Below are positions 1 through 10,764 of a DNA stretch of 64,000 bases, in pieces. Numbering within the stretch: the stretch's first letter is position 1; every line of letters starts with the position of its first letter. Position numbers and translations under genes: made by a program. The stretch spans positions 75,624,402-75,688,401 of the forward strand of contig CM044871.1 in assembly GCA_024500155.1 (NCBI GenBank). Reading direction: 5' to 3'. This stretch comes from Chenopodium formosanum (taxonomy: Eukaryota; Streptophyta; Magnoliopsida; Caryophyllales; Amaranthaceae). Under the pieces are notes generated by a model. That model did no database searches and had not been told where the DNA came from. It saw only the letters and a program-made list of their open reading frames with translations.

Positions 1-344
1 ATTTAATGCACACTTTCAATACAACTTTCATTTCTTTCTCTTCTACCTTTTTCGAAAACAATTCATTTAAAGTAAAATCCTTAGATGATTACCTTGTTGA
101 AGTCAACACAAATCATGACATTCCATTAATGATTGTTTGTGATTTTTTGTTTTTTGACATTCTTCATCAACAAATTTGCTTAAAGTGAATTCGTATTACA
201 AGGATAAAAAAAACAAAAACAATAATTTTGACTTTGGTTCATTGTTTGAATGCTTGGCAGAAAAGGTTTAAGTGAACGCGCTTAATTTCTCGTGACACAC
301 ATTACTAGTTCATCTTCCACATTCGCATATATACTAGTCTAATC
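1..344 (+). other. Element F leader, non-coding
   Basis: AT-rich sequence directly upstream of the F gag remnant. I see no recognisable coding region, and the small open frame at 6-188 has no family resemblance. By position it is the leader between F's primer-binding site and gag. The 5' LTR and primer-binding site would lie left of the window. Confidence 0.5.
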
Positions 345-1132
345 ATGGGTGACAAAGCAGCGTTGGAGAAACTTAGAGAGGAACTCCAAACCTAAAGGCC
401 CTACGAGAAGAAGAAGCCCAAATGAAGGCTCATAAAAAAGCAGAAAAGGCTAAAATAAAAGCAGACTAAGAAAAAGAAAAAATTCTGCAAGAAAAAGCAA
501 GAGCCGAAAGAGTAGAGGCCTTGGAGAAACTTGTCCTTCGAGCTAACTCAAAGAATAAGTACTTCAATTATGAGCTTGCACTACAACCTAGTGGCAAGAC
601 TCTCCCAGAAAAGTTCTTGACTACGGATTTGCCAACCTTTAAGGTTACAGACAATCCTAAGACTCACTTAATGATCTTTATTGGAATTATGGCATTGAAA
701 GGGGTTGATCCAAGCCTATATGCATGTACTTTTCCTTTTTCATTGGACCTAACTGCTAGATCATGGTTTTAAAACCTCGATGCAAAACAAACTTCCACTT
801 GGAGTGACGTTGTAAAAGCGCTTTGAACCCAATATGGATATAACATCAAGCTCACAACTACCTTGCGCGATCTCGAATTGCTTAAGCAAGGGGAAGAAGA
901 AGGCTTCATTGACTTCTTTTCTAGGTGGCGATCAAAGGTTGCTCTTATTCCACAAAGACCTCCGGATCATGAAATTGTCCCAAAGTTCATAAACAATATG
1001 TCTCCACAATACAAGTGCCATTTACAATACCTTGGTTTAGACACATTTCAAAAAGTCTATACTGTGGGAATATTAATTGAAAGGGACTTGATAAATGAAA
1101 CCATGAATCATATAGATGGACTTGATTTTTAG
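345..1132 (+). pseudogene. gag: Degenerate Ty3/gypsy (Tat) gag, element F
   Basis: This is a remnant of a retrotransposon capsid polyprotein, the protein that packages the element RNA. The first ATG (345) opens a Lys/Glu-rich coiled-coil-like N-terminus. A one-base frameshift near 393 moves the reading frame, which then continues to 1132. In-frame stops fall near 464, at 770-772 (right after the conserved SWF of the gag core) and at 824-826. The core is recognisable from FKVTDNPKTHL, LLKQGEEEGFIDFFSRWRSK and FINNMSPQYKCHLQYL, which align with the gag of elements A (8735-9562) and B (42668-44248). The zinc-knuckle region is absent after 1132. No pol follows, so F is either a gag-only element or a deletion derivative. 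Broken, and more diverged than A. Confidence 0.85.
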
Positions 1133-4100
1133 AGAGGATTTCACCTACGTCGGAAACGGACAAAGCTCAAAGACGCGATCTCAAGAAGTTTTCAACAATT
1201 CAAGATGTAGCACCCTAGGTCTTGTTTTGTTTCTTTCCTTTTTTTTTTTTATGATAGACTAAGAGATTCATGCTGTCGAATCTACTTATTTTGTACTCTC
1301 ATTAATTAATGAATAAAAAATTATATTTTCAAGTACGTGTATCTTGTTCTCTTTTCAATCTCTTTATTGTTATTGGCTCACATTAAATAAAACGTATACA
1401 TACAAACAGGCAATATCAAAAGGCATACATACTCAATACTTTAAGAATCTTAATAAGCTTTGGCTTACTAGATTTATCGAACGAAAAGAGGCCCATCTTT
1501 GGCCCACAAAGAAAGGATATGATGATTTCAAAAACACAGGAGGCAACTTGAAACTCCACAAATATAATCCCATGTTCTTAACCTTAGAGAAAATCCATCT
1601 TTTTGGCAGCCCTTTGGAGCCTCGTCAATTGAGCCTTAGTTATTCAACCTACATTATTCCATACCTTGGGATGGGAATGGTGCAAAGATACAAATAGGAA
1701 GTTGGGGGAACGAAACATAAGAAGGGGACACAAAGTTAGTCTAAAACCAAAAGGAAAGATCAAATGCAAAAGAAAAAAGAAAAATCGTTCTAAACCCAAA
1801 ACAAAACTTGTTAAAAAAAAAAAACAGAAAAAAACACAAAAGAGAAATGACAAGGAAAAGGCACCTAATGTAGGAAGTTGCCACACAAAGAAGAAAGGTT
1901 TAAATTTGAGAAGCACCAAAAGTAAGGGATTTTGGGAGTATACTTGAGCCTATCCATTGTTCATAACCCCAAGCCTTAAATTCCCTCCTTGAGGTAGACC
2001 ATAACCATATACCAAAATCATCATTCCATGAAAATATGGCCAATCTTAGGCCTTTGCACATATGGAGCTACTATTGAGTAGTCATGCCCTTATATAAAAT
2101 GCATGAAGTGTTGAGTTATGATTTCAAGATCATATAAAAAAAATTCAAATGATTTGGATGATTTGATAGCCATTTTCTTGATTACATCATGTTAGTAAAG
2201 CAATCGAATCAAACTAAATTCGATGTTTTCCATATCTTTTGCCAAAGAAAAATGAGATGATTATCACTTTTTTTTTTTTAAAAAAAAAACAATCATCTTA
2301 TTTTCTTTTAACAATAGGGCTATTTATTACCAAGGTAATTCAGGTTCTATATGCATTGCCTAGAAAGAAAAAGAGTTAACACAATAAATTGATTTGATCG
2401 ACAACCTTGCCGTCAACTTTAGATGTCTTTTACAACTCTTGAGCATTGGTCTTCTCACTTATCATGAGCAACTAAAATGTCCGCCTACGTGGGATATCTC
2501 CATCTTCTCTAAGCGAGGAATATTGATTGAACATGATCGCTACATGAAAAAAAATGATCGTTATCGCTATCACACGTATACCTCACTACCAAGTCATCAC
2601 GATGATTCAAATATTAAGTCAATAATCCTTGTTTTTCGAAAACATGGCTAATTTTCTTTCTTTGTTCTTCTATGGGAAAGTTGGATTCCCCTTCCTTTTT
2701 ATACAAATCCGTCTTTTTTGTTCATTTCTTTTTTAGGTGGTAAGTCGGGATGATCCCTCCCATTTGGCAACTAAAATACTCGAAAATAGTATAATTTTTT
2801 CGCTCTTTGCCTCAAATTGGGGGCTTAAAAAAGCCGGGACATCCCCACTTCTCTCTATTTACAGATTTGAACACGCTATTTATGCTGCAAAATAAATGTC
2901 ATGCAAAGATTATTACGAACCATCTTAACAACTTTAAATGACAAAGGGAAGAATACCACTTCCTATTATTTGACCAAGATAATTAATTATGTTACTTGAA
3001 CAAACAATTTATGATAAATATATGCAATATTCCGCAAATCGAAAATACAAATCTTGGGGCCTTAAGTAAACATGAGAAACATCCCCTAGCATATGTATAC
3101 ATGAATTCCAAAAGCCACCTAAGTCTACACTTGGGGGCTTCAAATTAAAAATATAGGTCTCACCTTAACTTTCATTTTAAAATGAGACCATATTTTGGAA
3201 AGTGATTCGAATGATTTATAAATTATTCTAACACTTCACCAAACCTAGGTTTGATAAACATTCATTTTCAAACTACGGTGCTTATTTAATTGAAAGAAAT
3301 TCACTTTCAATTAGAAATATATGACAATGATGACAAACAGAAAAACATAAACAAAATCAGATATACGAAAGTTTGCTCACATTTTCATATCTTTGTTGAA
3401 ATAAGTTGCAAATTACAACTTATCTTCATCAATCTCGGACAAAAAAGTCACACTCAATTACGAGCTAGACTTTTTTTTCCATTTTGGGTCCAATTTTTAA
3501 AATAATATAATTATTGGACCCCTTTTTAAATTTTGAATTCTAGTTCGAAATAATATGTTTCTAGCAAAAAAATAGTATTCAAAATTTCCTTTCTAAATTT
3601 CTCAAATAAATAAAATTTCAGATTCTCTATAACCGTTTGGATAATACATGTATACATAAATATTTCCAAAAGGAATGAATTAAGGTTCGACTTCTTCTTG
3701 ATTCGAACTTGTTCTCGCTTAGTTCTCCTGCGAATATTGGCTAAGGGATGGTAAACAAACCACCTACTAGACCAAAATCAATGATTGATAAGAACAAAGA
3801 AAATATCTAATGTTCTAATCAACTTTGAGAATAAAATAACCACAATGAGCTTTACAAACTTTTAGACATTAGGTATGATATAATAAACCTTAAACACAAT
3901 TGTTTTGGTTTATAAACAAGCAAAGAACTAACTTGCTTTCTCGAACATGACTTTAACTAAAATGTGAAAGCCATGTCATTGTAGGTCCATCTCAATATCA
4001 TGATTATATGAATGGCCTAAACAATAGCAAATCATTATAACTACCCCAAATTGGGGGGCTCCAAGACTTGAGAAATAGCAAGAATGCGCATAACCCAGCA

Positions 4101-5105
4101 CATAGGGGGCTCCAATATCCACAAGAAAAAAATAAATGAGATATTCATGTCATTCGATCTACTTTCGGGAATCGCCTAAGCTACAAAAGGTTTACGTAGA
4201 TCTCGAGCCTTACAATTTTCAAATGCATCACAATGATTTAATGATCATTTTGTTCCTTTGAAAACTAAGTTTGCAACTGAACTTGGCCATTAAACATGTT
4301 ACATACTCGATTCATTTTCAAATTCAACTTCAAAAACTAATCTTAGTGCATAATTGTTGTTTCAATACTTCAATTTACTCTAGATATTAGAGAGTATGAC
4401 TAGTATAGAGTAAAAGAAATAAAATCATGATACATACTTGCTCATATGAAAGTTTAGTACTCAATCATTCATCATGAAAATTGTATCAAGACAATTTATT
4501 AACATAAGACAAACAATTTCATGAGTTAGAATGTAAACAAAAGACTCCTAAATTCTAAATTAAGGAGTCTTAATTTATAATTATTCTCCATTGTTTCACA
4601 CATTGGAATTTCGCAAGGAGGATAACATCTACTTTCTCAAGATTCAAAACAGTGACAAATTTTGAACTTAAAAGAAAGAATTCAAATGTAGCAAGGATAG
4701 ACGAAAAATTTGAACAACATTTCATTTTTTCCCTAGTTCTAGTGAATGACCAATATTACTAGACTTAGAAAATTTCTTTGTTAAAACTATGAATGGTAAA
4801 AAAAACGGTTTAAATACACTAGTTTAATCATTTCCAAGATCCTAGTTGTTATCATAATAAGACGAAACACGGGATTTGTAGACCCATTTCAAGCCATGAA
4901 ATGGTCTAATTATTGACATCAAGCAAATCATCAAAGTCACCCAATACTGGGGGCTACAACATTCGAAAATGTAAAATGGGGGTTACGAACCTGAGATATA
5001 ACCAAGCTACACCAGTTCGATGATCTCTTCAAGAATTTCCTAAACTAACTAGTTTTGTTCAAATCTTGAATTCACAGTTTTCTAATTGAATAATAATAAC
5101 CATCT
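1133..5105 (+). other. Element F post-gag non-coding region
   Basis: About 4 kb with no credible gene. The open frames at 1344-1697, 2394-2651 and 3290-3505 show no domain. The stretch near 1612-1690 resembles 11101-11180 in element A (shared words around CCTTGGGATGGGA), so both are the same post-gag segment of related elements. Polypurine-like TTGGGGGCT words occur at about 2814-2827, 3129-3141, 4047-4062, 4101-4112 and 4943-4955. The segment is interrupted by element A at 5111 and resumes at 15930. Confidence 0.6.
2814..4955 (+). repeat. Scattered PPT-like TTGGGGGCT words in F
   Basis: Five copies of a (T)TGGGGGCT word (about 2814, 3129, 4047, 4101 and 4943) resemble the true polypurine tract that precedes F's 3' LTR (17834-17848, AATTGGGGGCTAAC). 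Two more occur in A (11528 and 11801). In LTR retrotransposons the polypurine tract primes plus-strand DNA. Extra internal tracts could act as secondary primers. The repetition is visible; the function is inferred. Confidence 0.5.
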
Positions 5106-5690
5106 GTTATTGTAGACACCCATTTGTGTCTCCCCAAAACCAAACCCAGTGATGAGTACCTTTCACGTCGAATCATAATCAAATGAAGCGAAAGTGTGGA
5201 AAGTTTAGTGTTGTGGATAGTTTTAATTTCTTTTCTCTTCTCTTTGTTTTGAAAACTTATTTTAAGAAAACAGCCAATCCAGTTTGGTTGGTCCATGATA
5301 TGGGTCCAATAGTAGTGTAGTTGGATGGGGCTTGGAAAAAGCTTTCCAACGATATATTATAAGCCCAATTCCGATGAATATTGAAGAAGTTATGACCAAT
5401 TTACTGAACTGGGCCCGGTTTGAGCCTTATATGCGGCCCAATGATCTAAGGGAGGGCCTAATATAGATTTATCATTCCTAATGCAATTAGAAATGGTTTT
5501 AGTCTTCTAGAAGGTTCTTTTCATTCCTAATTCAATTAGCATTGATAAATTGACTTTTGACTTTTCAGAGTTTTAATTAGAATCAAAGAACATTTTGAGG
5601 AAAAATACGATTTTATCCTCCTGTACGACACTTTTTATTTGATTTTAAGAAAACGCGTGAATTTCTGAATCAACGCCAATAGCCAGCGGT

Positions 5691-5799
5691 AGCGCCTGGC
5701 GCTACGTTTGGCGCTAGCATTGGCGCCTGGCGCTAATGTTGGCGTCTGGCACCAATATCCAGCGTTGGCGCTAATTAATTCTTATCAGCGCCAGAACTC
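5691..5799 (+). repeat. Phased GC-rich palindrome array, A 5' LTR
   Basis: Imperfect 13-bp palindromes of the form AGCGCCTGGCGCT, centred at about 5697, 5709, 5728, 5747, 5766 and 5793. The 3' LTR copy has centres 14594, 14613, 14632, 14651 and 14678 (spacing 19, 19, 19, 27). The 5' copy therefore has one extra partial unit. It ends about 40 bp upstream of the TATA box, where a bound protein could affect transcription. Confidence 0.8.
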
Positions 5800-5834
5800 T
5801 GTTTTGATATTTTATCTTTTTGGCTGATTTTCTT

Positions 5835-5842
5835 TATAAATA
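5835..5842 (+). promoter_or_regulatory. LTR TATA box, element A
   Basis: TATAAATA between the U3 palindrome array and a CT-rich stretch, as expected for an LTR Pol II promoter. The 3' LTR copy is at 14720-14727. Confidence 0.7.
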
Positions 5843-7073
5843 ACGTCGTAAAAACTCCGTTTTTATTCATCCACATTCACCTATAATCACCGATTCTCTC
5901 TATTTTCACCAACTCTCATCAAGTTTTCTTTATTTATCTCTCTCTCTTTTTCTACACTAGCTTCTCTCAAATACAAAATTCTGAATTCATTAGGTTTAGA
6001 CACACCTAGCCATATTCGAAGTTGCCTTCACCCTATACGTGAAAGGTTTAATTTCTGAGGGTTTGGTCCCAAATCTCTCTTTCAATTATTTAATTTAATT
6101 GTTTGTTTTATTATATTCCTTGAAGTTACTAACGTGTGTATTTTGTTATTAGAAAGAGGTACGAGTCATCAAAGTAAGTATTTTGATGATTTAATTGATA
6201 TTATTATATAGAAATCATGCTTAGATTGTTATTTTGATTCCTAGTATCATGTCTAGGGTAACTTTAATATTAAATATGATTGTTATGATGCCTTTTATGT
6301 TCTTCCTAATATCTATGATTGTTAGTATCATGTTAAGGCTAAATATTTGATTTTTATTGTTTAGTGACATGCTAGGGTTTGTTATTGATCTTGTTAGTAT
6401 CATGCCTAGGATCTTGCTATTATTATGCTTTAACATGATTATTATGATTATGATTATTATGATTATGATTATTATGATTATGATTATTATAATTACTATT
6501 ATGATGATTATTATTATGATTATTATTTTTATGATGATTATATTATGTTGCTTGATTTTTATTGTTATTACTTGATCACACCTTTATGCATGTTTAAAGG
6601 AATTTTGTACTTGTAATCACGCTTAATAAGATAATTAATAATCTTGTTTAGGGTTAATTTGATTATAATTCAAGTGATCTGCAATAATAGATTTATTTGT
6701 GCATTAAATTCAACCAACATAGATAAACAGGTTTAGGGTTAACCTATTGAATGCATGTTAGTCAAAAAGCGCAAATGAATACGATCAGAATAAAGTAGAG
6801 GCCTATTATTAGGGCAGGTTCAATCTCTTTTAGGTTGGATTTGTATCTTCATCCCCGAACCCTATTTGGTTTAAGACCTTATGGAGTTGACGATCTTTTG
6901 GATCCTTAAGTGGTGTAACCTTCACCTCGTTAACGGTTTACAAGTTCCTAAAAGACTTATTGGCGACTCTTTTGCTCTATCTTCTTTCCCTTTGGACGCC
7001 ACCGTACTTTAGTGTATGATCACAGTGGGGTTCAAGCTAGGGGATTAATGCTTGAAATATTCCCTACAGTTTT

Positions 7074-7091
7074 TGGCGACTCCACTGGGGA
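7074..7091 (+). other. Primer-binding site, element A
   Basis: TGGCGACTCCACTGGGGA lies five bases after the LTR end. The same 18-mer occurs in B (45621-45638, minus strand), with two changes in D (58038-58055). It should match the 3' end of a tRNA. From memory, Ogre-type elements use tRNA-Arg; I could not verify the match. Confidence 0.8.
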
Positions 7092-7138
7092 GGATTTCTA
7101 TTTTAATTCCTGAATTTGTTTCGGCAATGATTTAGAAT

Positions 7139-7152
7139 GAGTGGATGAGACT
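7139..7152 (+). promoter_or_regulatory. Conserved leader 14-mer GAGTGGATGAGACT
   Basis: This 14-mer begins 48 nt after the primer-binding site. Identical copies lie 49 nt (B, 45559-45572 minus) and 50 nt (D, 57975-57988 minus) from their PBS, although the surrounding leaders have diverged. It is a candidate packaging, dimerisation or splicing signal. Confidence 0.65.
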
Positions 7153-7371
7153 CGAACCGTTCTAAGTATTTCATGTGCGTAATTTTGATTAACATTATTG
7201 TCATATGCATAAAAAAGATCTCATTGGAAAGACTATCCGTAATGAGTTAAAACATAGGATTTTACACGTAGGAAATTTGAGAAATATCTTTCACAACTAG
7301 GACCGAAATAACACTGCGCGAAACTGGAAAATTTTATCGAGCACAGAAAGCTGCTGAGGCATGTAGGAATT

Positions 7372-7489
7372 AGCGTCAGCGAACAGAAGCTGGCGCCAGA
7401 CATTTAACCGTAGCGCCAGACGACAGTTATGTCGCCAGGCGCTACAGCTAAATCCTGGCGCCAACCTCTGTTTGCTGGCGGCAAATTCT
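7372..7489 (+). repeat. Phased palindrome array, A leader 1
   Basis: Six GCGCC/GGCGC half-palindromic sites centred at about 7378, 7398, 7418, 7437, 7463 and 7483 (spacing 20, 20, 19, 26, 20). Intervening bases vary while the site cores are kept. Confidence 0.8.
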
Positions 7490-8122
7490 TCCAATACCGA
7501 GCCAGAAATATGCGTTCTAATTTCGACCAGTTTTTCGCATTGTTTACTTGATCCTACTTCCTGATTGAGTTTTTATCACTTTTCTGAAACCCATATGTGT
7601 TCTACATATGGACATAACTCTCTGGGAATTCGTGCTCCATCTACCTGATTGAACGCTTTGAACAACAAAGGGTACATCCGAGAATGTTGAATTCACCAAA
7701 CCATGGAAGCGAGTTTCTCTAAATTCGTGGTGTCCCATCCACTCGCGCCAACCCTTCACGGTAAGGCTTCTGCGCGGTGCATCCGGACAATTAACCATGG
7801 ACCCTCTATTGACTAAACCATATCCCGAACTTTAGAGAACTAGAGCCATGGTTAGGTTGCAAACTCATTGCATCATATTGTGCCTACTTGACTAATTGTG
7901 CATTATTTGTTGTGCATATATATGTTTTCTTAACCGTTTGTTTGACTTGTGTTGAGATTTAATAAATTAATGACTTAAAGAACTTTGCCTAATTATTAAT
8001 TGATTAATTAATTTGAGTAAATAAAGTCTAATATTTTAATCAGATTTGACCTAGTACGACTTTAGGCATGCCCCTATTGATTAATAACACCGAAAACAGT
8101 CTCAGATTGAAGCTCCACCATT
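7490..8122 (+). other. Element A leader, conserved non-coding block
   Basis: No gene. The stretch 7570-7800 resembles 57300-57610 (minus, D) and more weakly 45110-45300 (minus, B), including words around GCTTCTGCGCGGTGCATCC and GAATTCACCAAAC. Open frames on the minus strand here (7297-7494, 7544-7798) are shadows of this conserved leader. Confidence 0.5.
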
Positions 8123-8241
8123 GGCGCCAAAGTCTGAACTGTAGCGCCACTCTGTGGAGTGTGGCGCCTGGCGACAGCTCTTTCGTCTGGCGCTAAACTG
8201 CAAAGAGATGCGCCAGTCCTGTCGTTTTGGCGGCAGTTCGG
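8123..8241 (+). repeat. Phased palindrome array, A leader 2
   Basis: Six sites centred at about 8129, 8149, 8169, 8188, 8215 and 8235 (spacing 20, 20, 19, 27, 20). This is the same 4+2 layout as 7378-7483 and 12556-12662. It lies about 500 bp upstream of the gag ATG at 8735. Confidence 0.8.
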
Positions 8242-8734
8242 TTCATTGCTCGAGTCATCATCTTGTTTCTAATTGAACAGTTTGCTAATTAATTCTTATT
8301 AATAATACCTTGTTAAGTCATTAATTGAATCTAGTCACATAGTCTAGCCACATGGTCATGACACGAGTCTTAACGTACCACCTACACTCACTAGTCTTAG
8401 CACACACTTTGAGTATATGTCACCATGACCATGTCTTAGGTTCATGCATAAGTCGGTCTTTTCCGTCATTTGAGTTGGGGGTACATTCTATTCCTAATTC
8501 TTCATATCCCTCCATCTACATCATTTTTCTTCACATCCTATTCCAATCTTTCTTCACTTCCTCCATCCATTGCATGTTGAATAAAGTTTGAGTCAAATAA
8601 CAATGAATATCCCCAAATTCCTTTTCCACAGTACTTGGTCGAAGAGAGAAGGGCGATTAATCAAGGACAACACCTTTGTTCAGGTTTCGCTTTTTGATAA
8701 ACCGATTTGTCAAAAGAGGAAGGCTAAAAAGATA

Positions 8735-9562
8735 ATGGCAAGTCAAGAAGAGGTCAATGAACTTAGGAATCAATTGAATGACGTGACTGAGGTGTTAAAG
8801 GCTTTAACCCTCAAAATTGATGACCCTGTGAAGCAACAACAAATGAACGTCATGCAAGAAAGTTTGAGAAAGCTATCTAGTGACTATAAATTTCAGGGCA
8901 TGAGTTCACAAGGGGTCTCGCTGGACAAGGAACTTCTTCCGCATAAGTTCAACGCCACTGACATCCCTAAATTCAAGGCAACAGATAACCCTTACTTCCA
9001 TCTAAAAGCTTTCGAAACTATAATGAACATTAAGGGTATCGATAAGAAGGTTTTCCCCTCTCTGTTCTCACTATCTCTTGAGACCGTTTGCAAGCAATGG
9101 TTCTTTTCTCTCGAGAAAGAAAAAACCTCTTCTTGGGAGTCGATAACAAATGCTTTCATAGATAGATATAAGTGCAACATCCAAGACGAAACAGACCACA
9201 GACAACTTGAGATGTTAAAACAAAAAGAAAACGAAGGGTTCACTTCTTTCTTCAACAAATGGAGGGAAACTTCTGCTAATATGGTCAAAACTCCCACTGA
9301 AAAGGAATATGTGAGGATGTTTATCAAGAATCTCCAAGGGAAGTATTCAAAGCACTTAAAATACCAACACAACTTGAATACTTTCAAGGCTGTCTATAAT
9401 ATAGGCATTGACATTGAAGATGACCTTCTGAATGATAATAGTGCGAGAGGAAAGAAGAACGACCATCCTTCTTCTTCCTCTCCCATTAATGAGGTACATG
9501 CCACGAACGCCTCTAAATCACAAATCCAAAGGTCAAAAGAGTGTTCACTCCACTTGGTATGA
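8735..9562 (+). CDS. gag: Gag N-terminal and capsid part, element A
   Basis: Retrotransposon Gag that would form the virus-like particle. I start it at ATG 8735 (MASQEEVNEL), which aligns with the B start (MATKEDIENL) and the D start (MVSQEEFEKL). The same frame is open upstream to 8588, and that extension is partly conserved among elements. The order is a short coiled-coil N-terminus, FKATDNPYFHLKAF, SLSLETVCKQWFFSLE, then LKQKENEGFTSFFNKWRE and MFIKNLQGKYSKHL of the retrotransposon gag family. The frame ends at 9562 just before the zinc-knuckle region, which continues in another frame from 9541. A single frameshift, or programmed frameshifting, is needed to join them. No in-frame stop before that. 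Confidence 0.85.
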   Translation: MASQEEVNELRNQLNDVTEVLKALTLKIDDPVKQQQMNVMQESLRKLSSDYKFQGMSSQGVSLDKELLPHKFNATDIPKFKATDNPYFHLKAFETIMNIKGIDKKVFPSLFSLSLETVCKQWFFSLEKEKTSSWESITNAFIDRYKCNIQDETDHRQLEMLKQKENEGFTSFFNKWRETSANMVKTPTEKEYVRMFIKNLQGKYSKHLKYQHNLNTFKAVYNIGIDIEDDLLNDNSARGKKNDHPSSSSPINEVHATNASKSQIQRSKECSLHLV

Positions 9563-10764
9563 GTTATGAAACAACTTACGAGAAGCTACATCACAAAGGA
9601 CTAGTCATGCCCATAGGGCCTGTCAAAGATCCAGTTCCAGAAGCCAGGCCACCCAAGTGGGATCCTAATAAGCACTGCAAATATCACCAAGGAAAGGGTC
9701 ACGACACTAAGGAGTGTTGGAAACTCAAAGAAGCTATTCAAGATATGATCGATAACAATGAAACTTCTGAAATTCTAGCCATCGAAGAAGATCAAGCATC
9801 CTTCGATCCATCACTTCTTATCAAACCTGTAGGAGAGCCCATGATCGAGACAGCTTATATAACCTCTCTCGATGAAGTGGCCATGATTGAGGAGGATGAA
9901 AGTCTTTTCTTAGATAATACCAAGGAAGACTCGTCAAATCTGAAAGAGGATGTTCGAAAACTGCAAGATGTCATTGCCATGCTCTTGAATGTGGTGGAAG
10001 GACTAGAAAATCGGGTGATGGCCATCGAACAAAATTCTCTCCAAGGGTTTAATGAAGAACTCGATGCTCTTAAGCCACGGGCAAAACGGACCATTAAAGA
10101 ATACACACCAATAGGAATGACTTATAATGAAGCTTTTGACTGCCTTCGTGATCAAGGTCATATTCACTCCATTGGTCCCAGTCAAGATCCTCCATCTGAA
10201 AAACGTTTTCTCAATTGGGATCCAAATTCCTATTGTCGATACCATAGAGGTCGCGGTCACACTACTGAAAAGTGTCTCGCCCTCAGGGATCGTGTTCAAG
10301 ACTTCATTGATTCAAATCTCCTTCATGTTCCTCCGCACGACAAGAAGGCCAAGATTAGTAACGATAGTAACAATGGCTGTAAAGGGAAGAAGAACGACTA
10401 TCCTTCTTCTTCCGAAAACACCTACTCTAGTAACAATATTGGTACTTTCAACCTTAATGAGATCTTAGCCATGGATAATCGAGGATTTAGAAAGCAACAA
10501 AAAAAGGATTTTACCCCTATTGGAATTAGCTACGATGTTTCTTTTGATCGACTCCATGCCAAGGGACTCATTACTCCTATTAGACCTCTTCAAGATCCCC
10601 CACTTGAGAAGAGAGTGCCTAGTTGGAATCCAAATGTACGCTGCAAGTACCATCAAGGTAGGGCTCATGCTACTGAGAGCTGTTGGAAGCTAAAGGAGGC
10701 TATCCAACATTTGATTGATAATAACAAGCTTCCCATACCTCCAGTTAACAAGAAGAGCGAGTGA
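9541..10764 (+). CDS. gag: Gag C-terminal part with three zinc-knuckle modules, element A
   Basis: This 407-residue frame overlaps the end of the upstream gag frame by 22 bp. It has three copies of one module: (Y/F)TP(I/L)G(M/I)(S/T)Y, then PI.P..DP, then WDPN, a knuckle, and a helix ending in IDNN or similar. The knuckles are CX2HX4HX4C at residues 46-59 (9676-9717), 232-245 (10234-10275) and 368-381 (10642-10683). They have His where the usual CCHC nucleocapsid knuckle has its second Cys. A coiled coil (around residues 125-165) separates modules 1 and 2. Element B has one module and D has two. The linker KGKKND.PSSS occurs upstream of module 1 (about 9453) and module 3 (about 10383), so a segmental duplication of about 930 bp is likely. 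Knuckles probably bind the element RNA. The frame ends at TGA 10762-10764, and no protease follows. Confidence 0.8.
   Translation: MFTPLGMSYETTYEKLHHKGLVMPIGPVKDPVPEARPPKWDPNKHCKYHQGKGHDTKECWKLKEAIQDMIDNNETSEILAIEEDQASFDPSLLIKPVGEPMIETAYITSLDEVAMIEEDESLFLDNTKEDSSNLKEDVRKLQDVIAMLLNVVEGLENRVMAIEQNSLQGFNEELDALKPRAKRTIKEYTPIGMTYNEAFDCLRDQGHIHSIGPSQDPPSEKRFLNWDPNSYCRYHRGRGHTTEKCLALRDRVQDFIDSNLLHVPPHDKKAKISNDSNNGCKGKKNDYPSSSENTYSSNNIGTFNLNEILAMDNRGFRKQQKKDFTPIGISYDVSFDRLHAKGLITPIRPLQDPPLEKRVPSWNPNVRCKYHQGRAHATESCWKLKEAIQHLIDNNKLPIPPVNKKSE

Larger units (their letters stand above)
5111..7068 (+). repeat. Element A 5' LTR (1958 bp)
   Basis: Bounded by TGTAGACACC and TTCCCTACA. U3 holds the palindrome array at 5691-5799 and a TATA box at 5835-5842. 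A run of ATT/ATG-rich microsatellite lies at about 6430-6560 and differs in copy number from the 3' LTR. The same LTR type recurs as solo LTRs G, E and I. Confidence 0.92.

Noticed and set aside
6221..6575. Met/Ile-rich ORFs on both strands, repeated at 15107-15431 and in other LTRs
   Set aside because: They arise from the ATT/ATG-rich microsatellite of the LTR, with no domain; the copies differ by repeat number.
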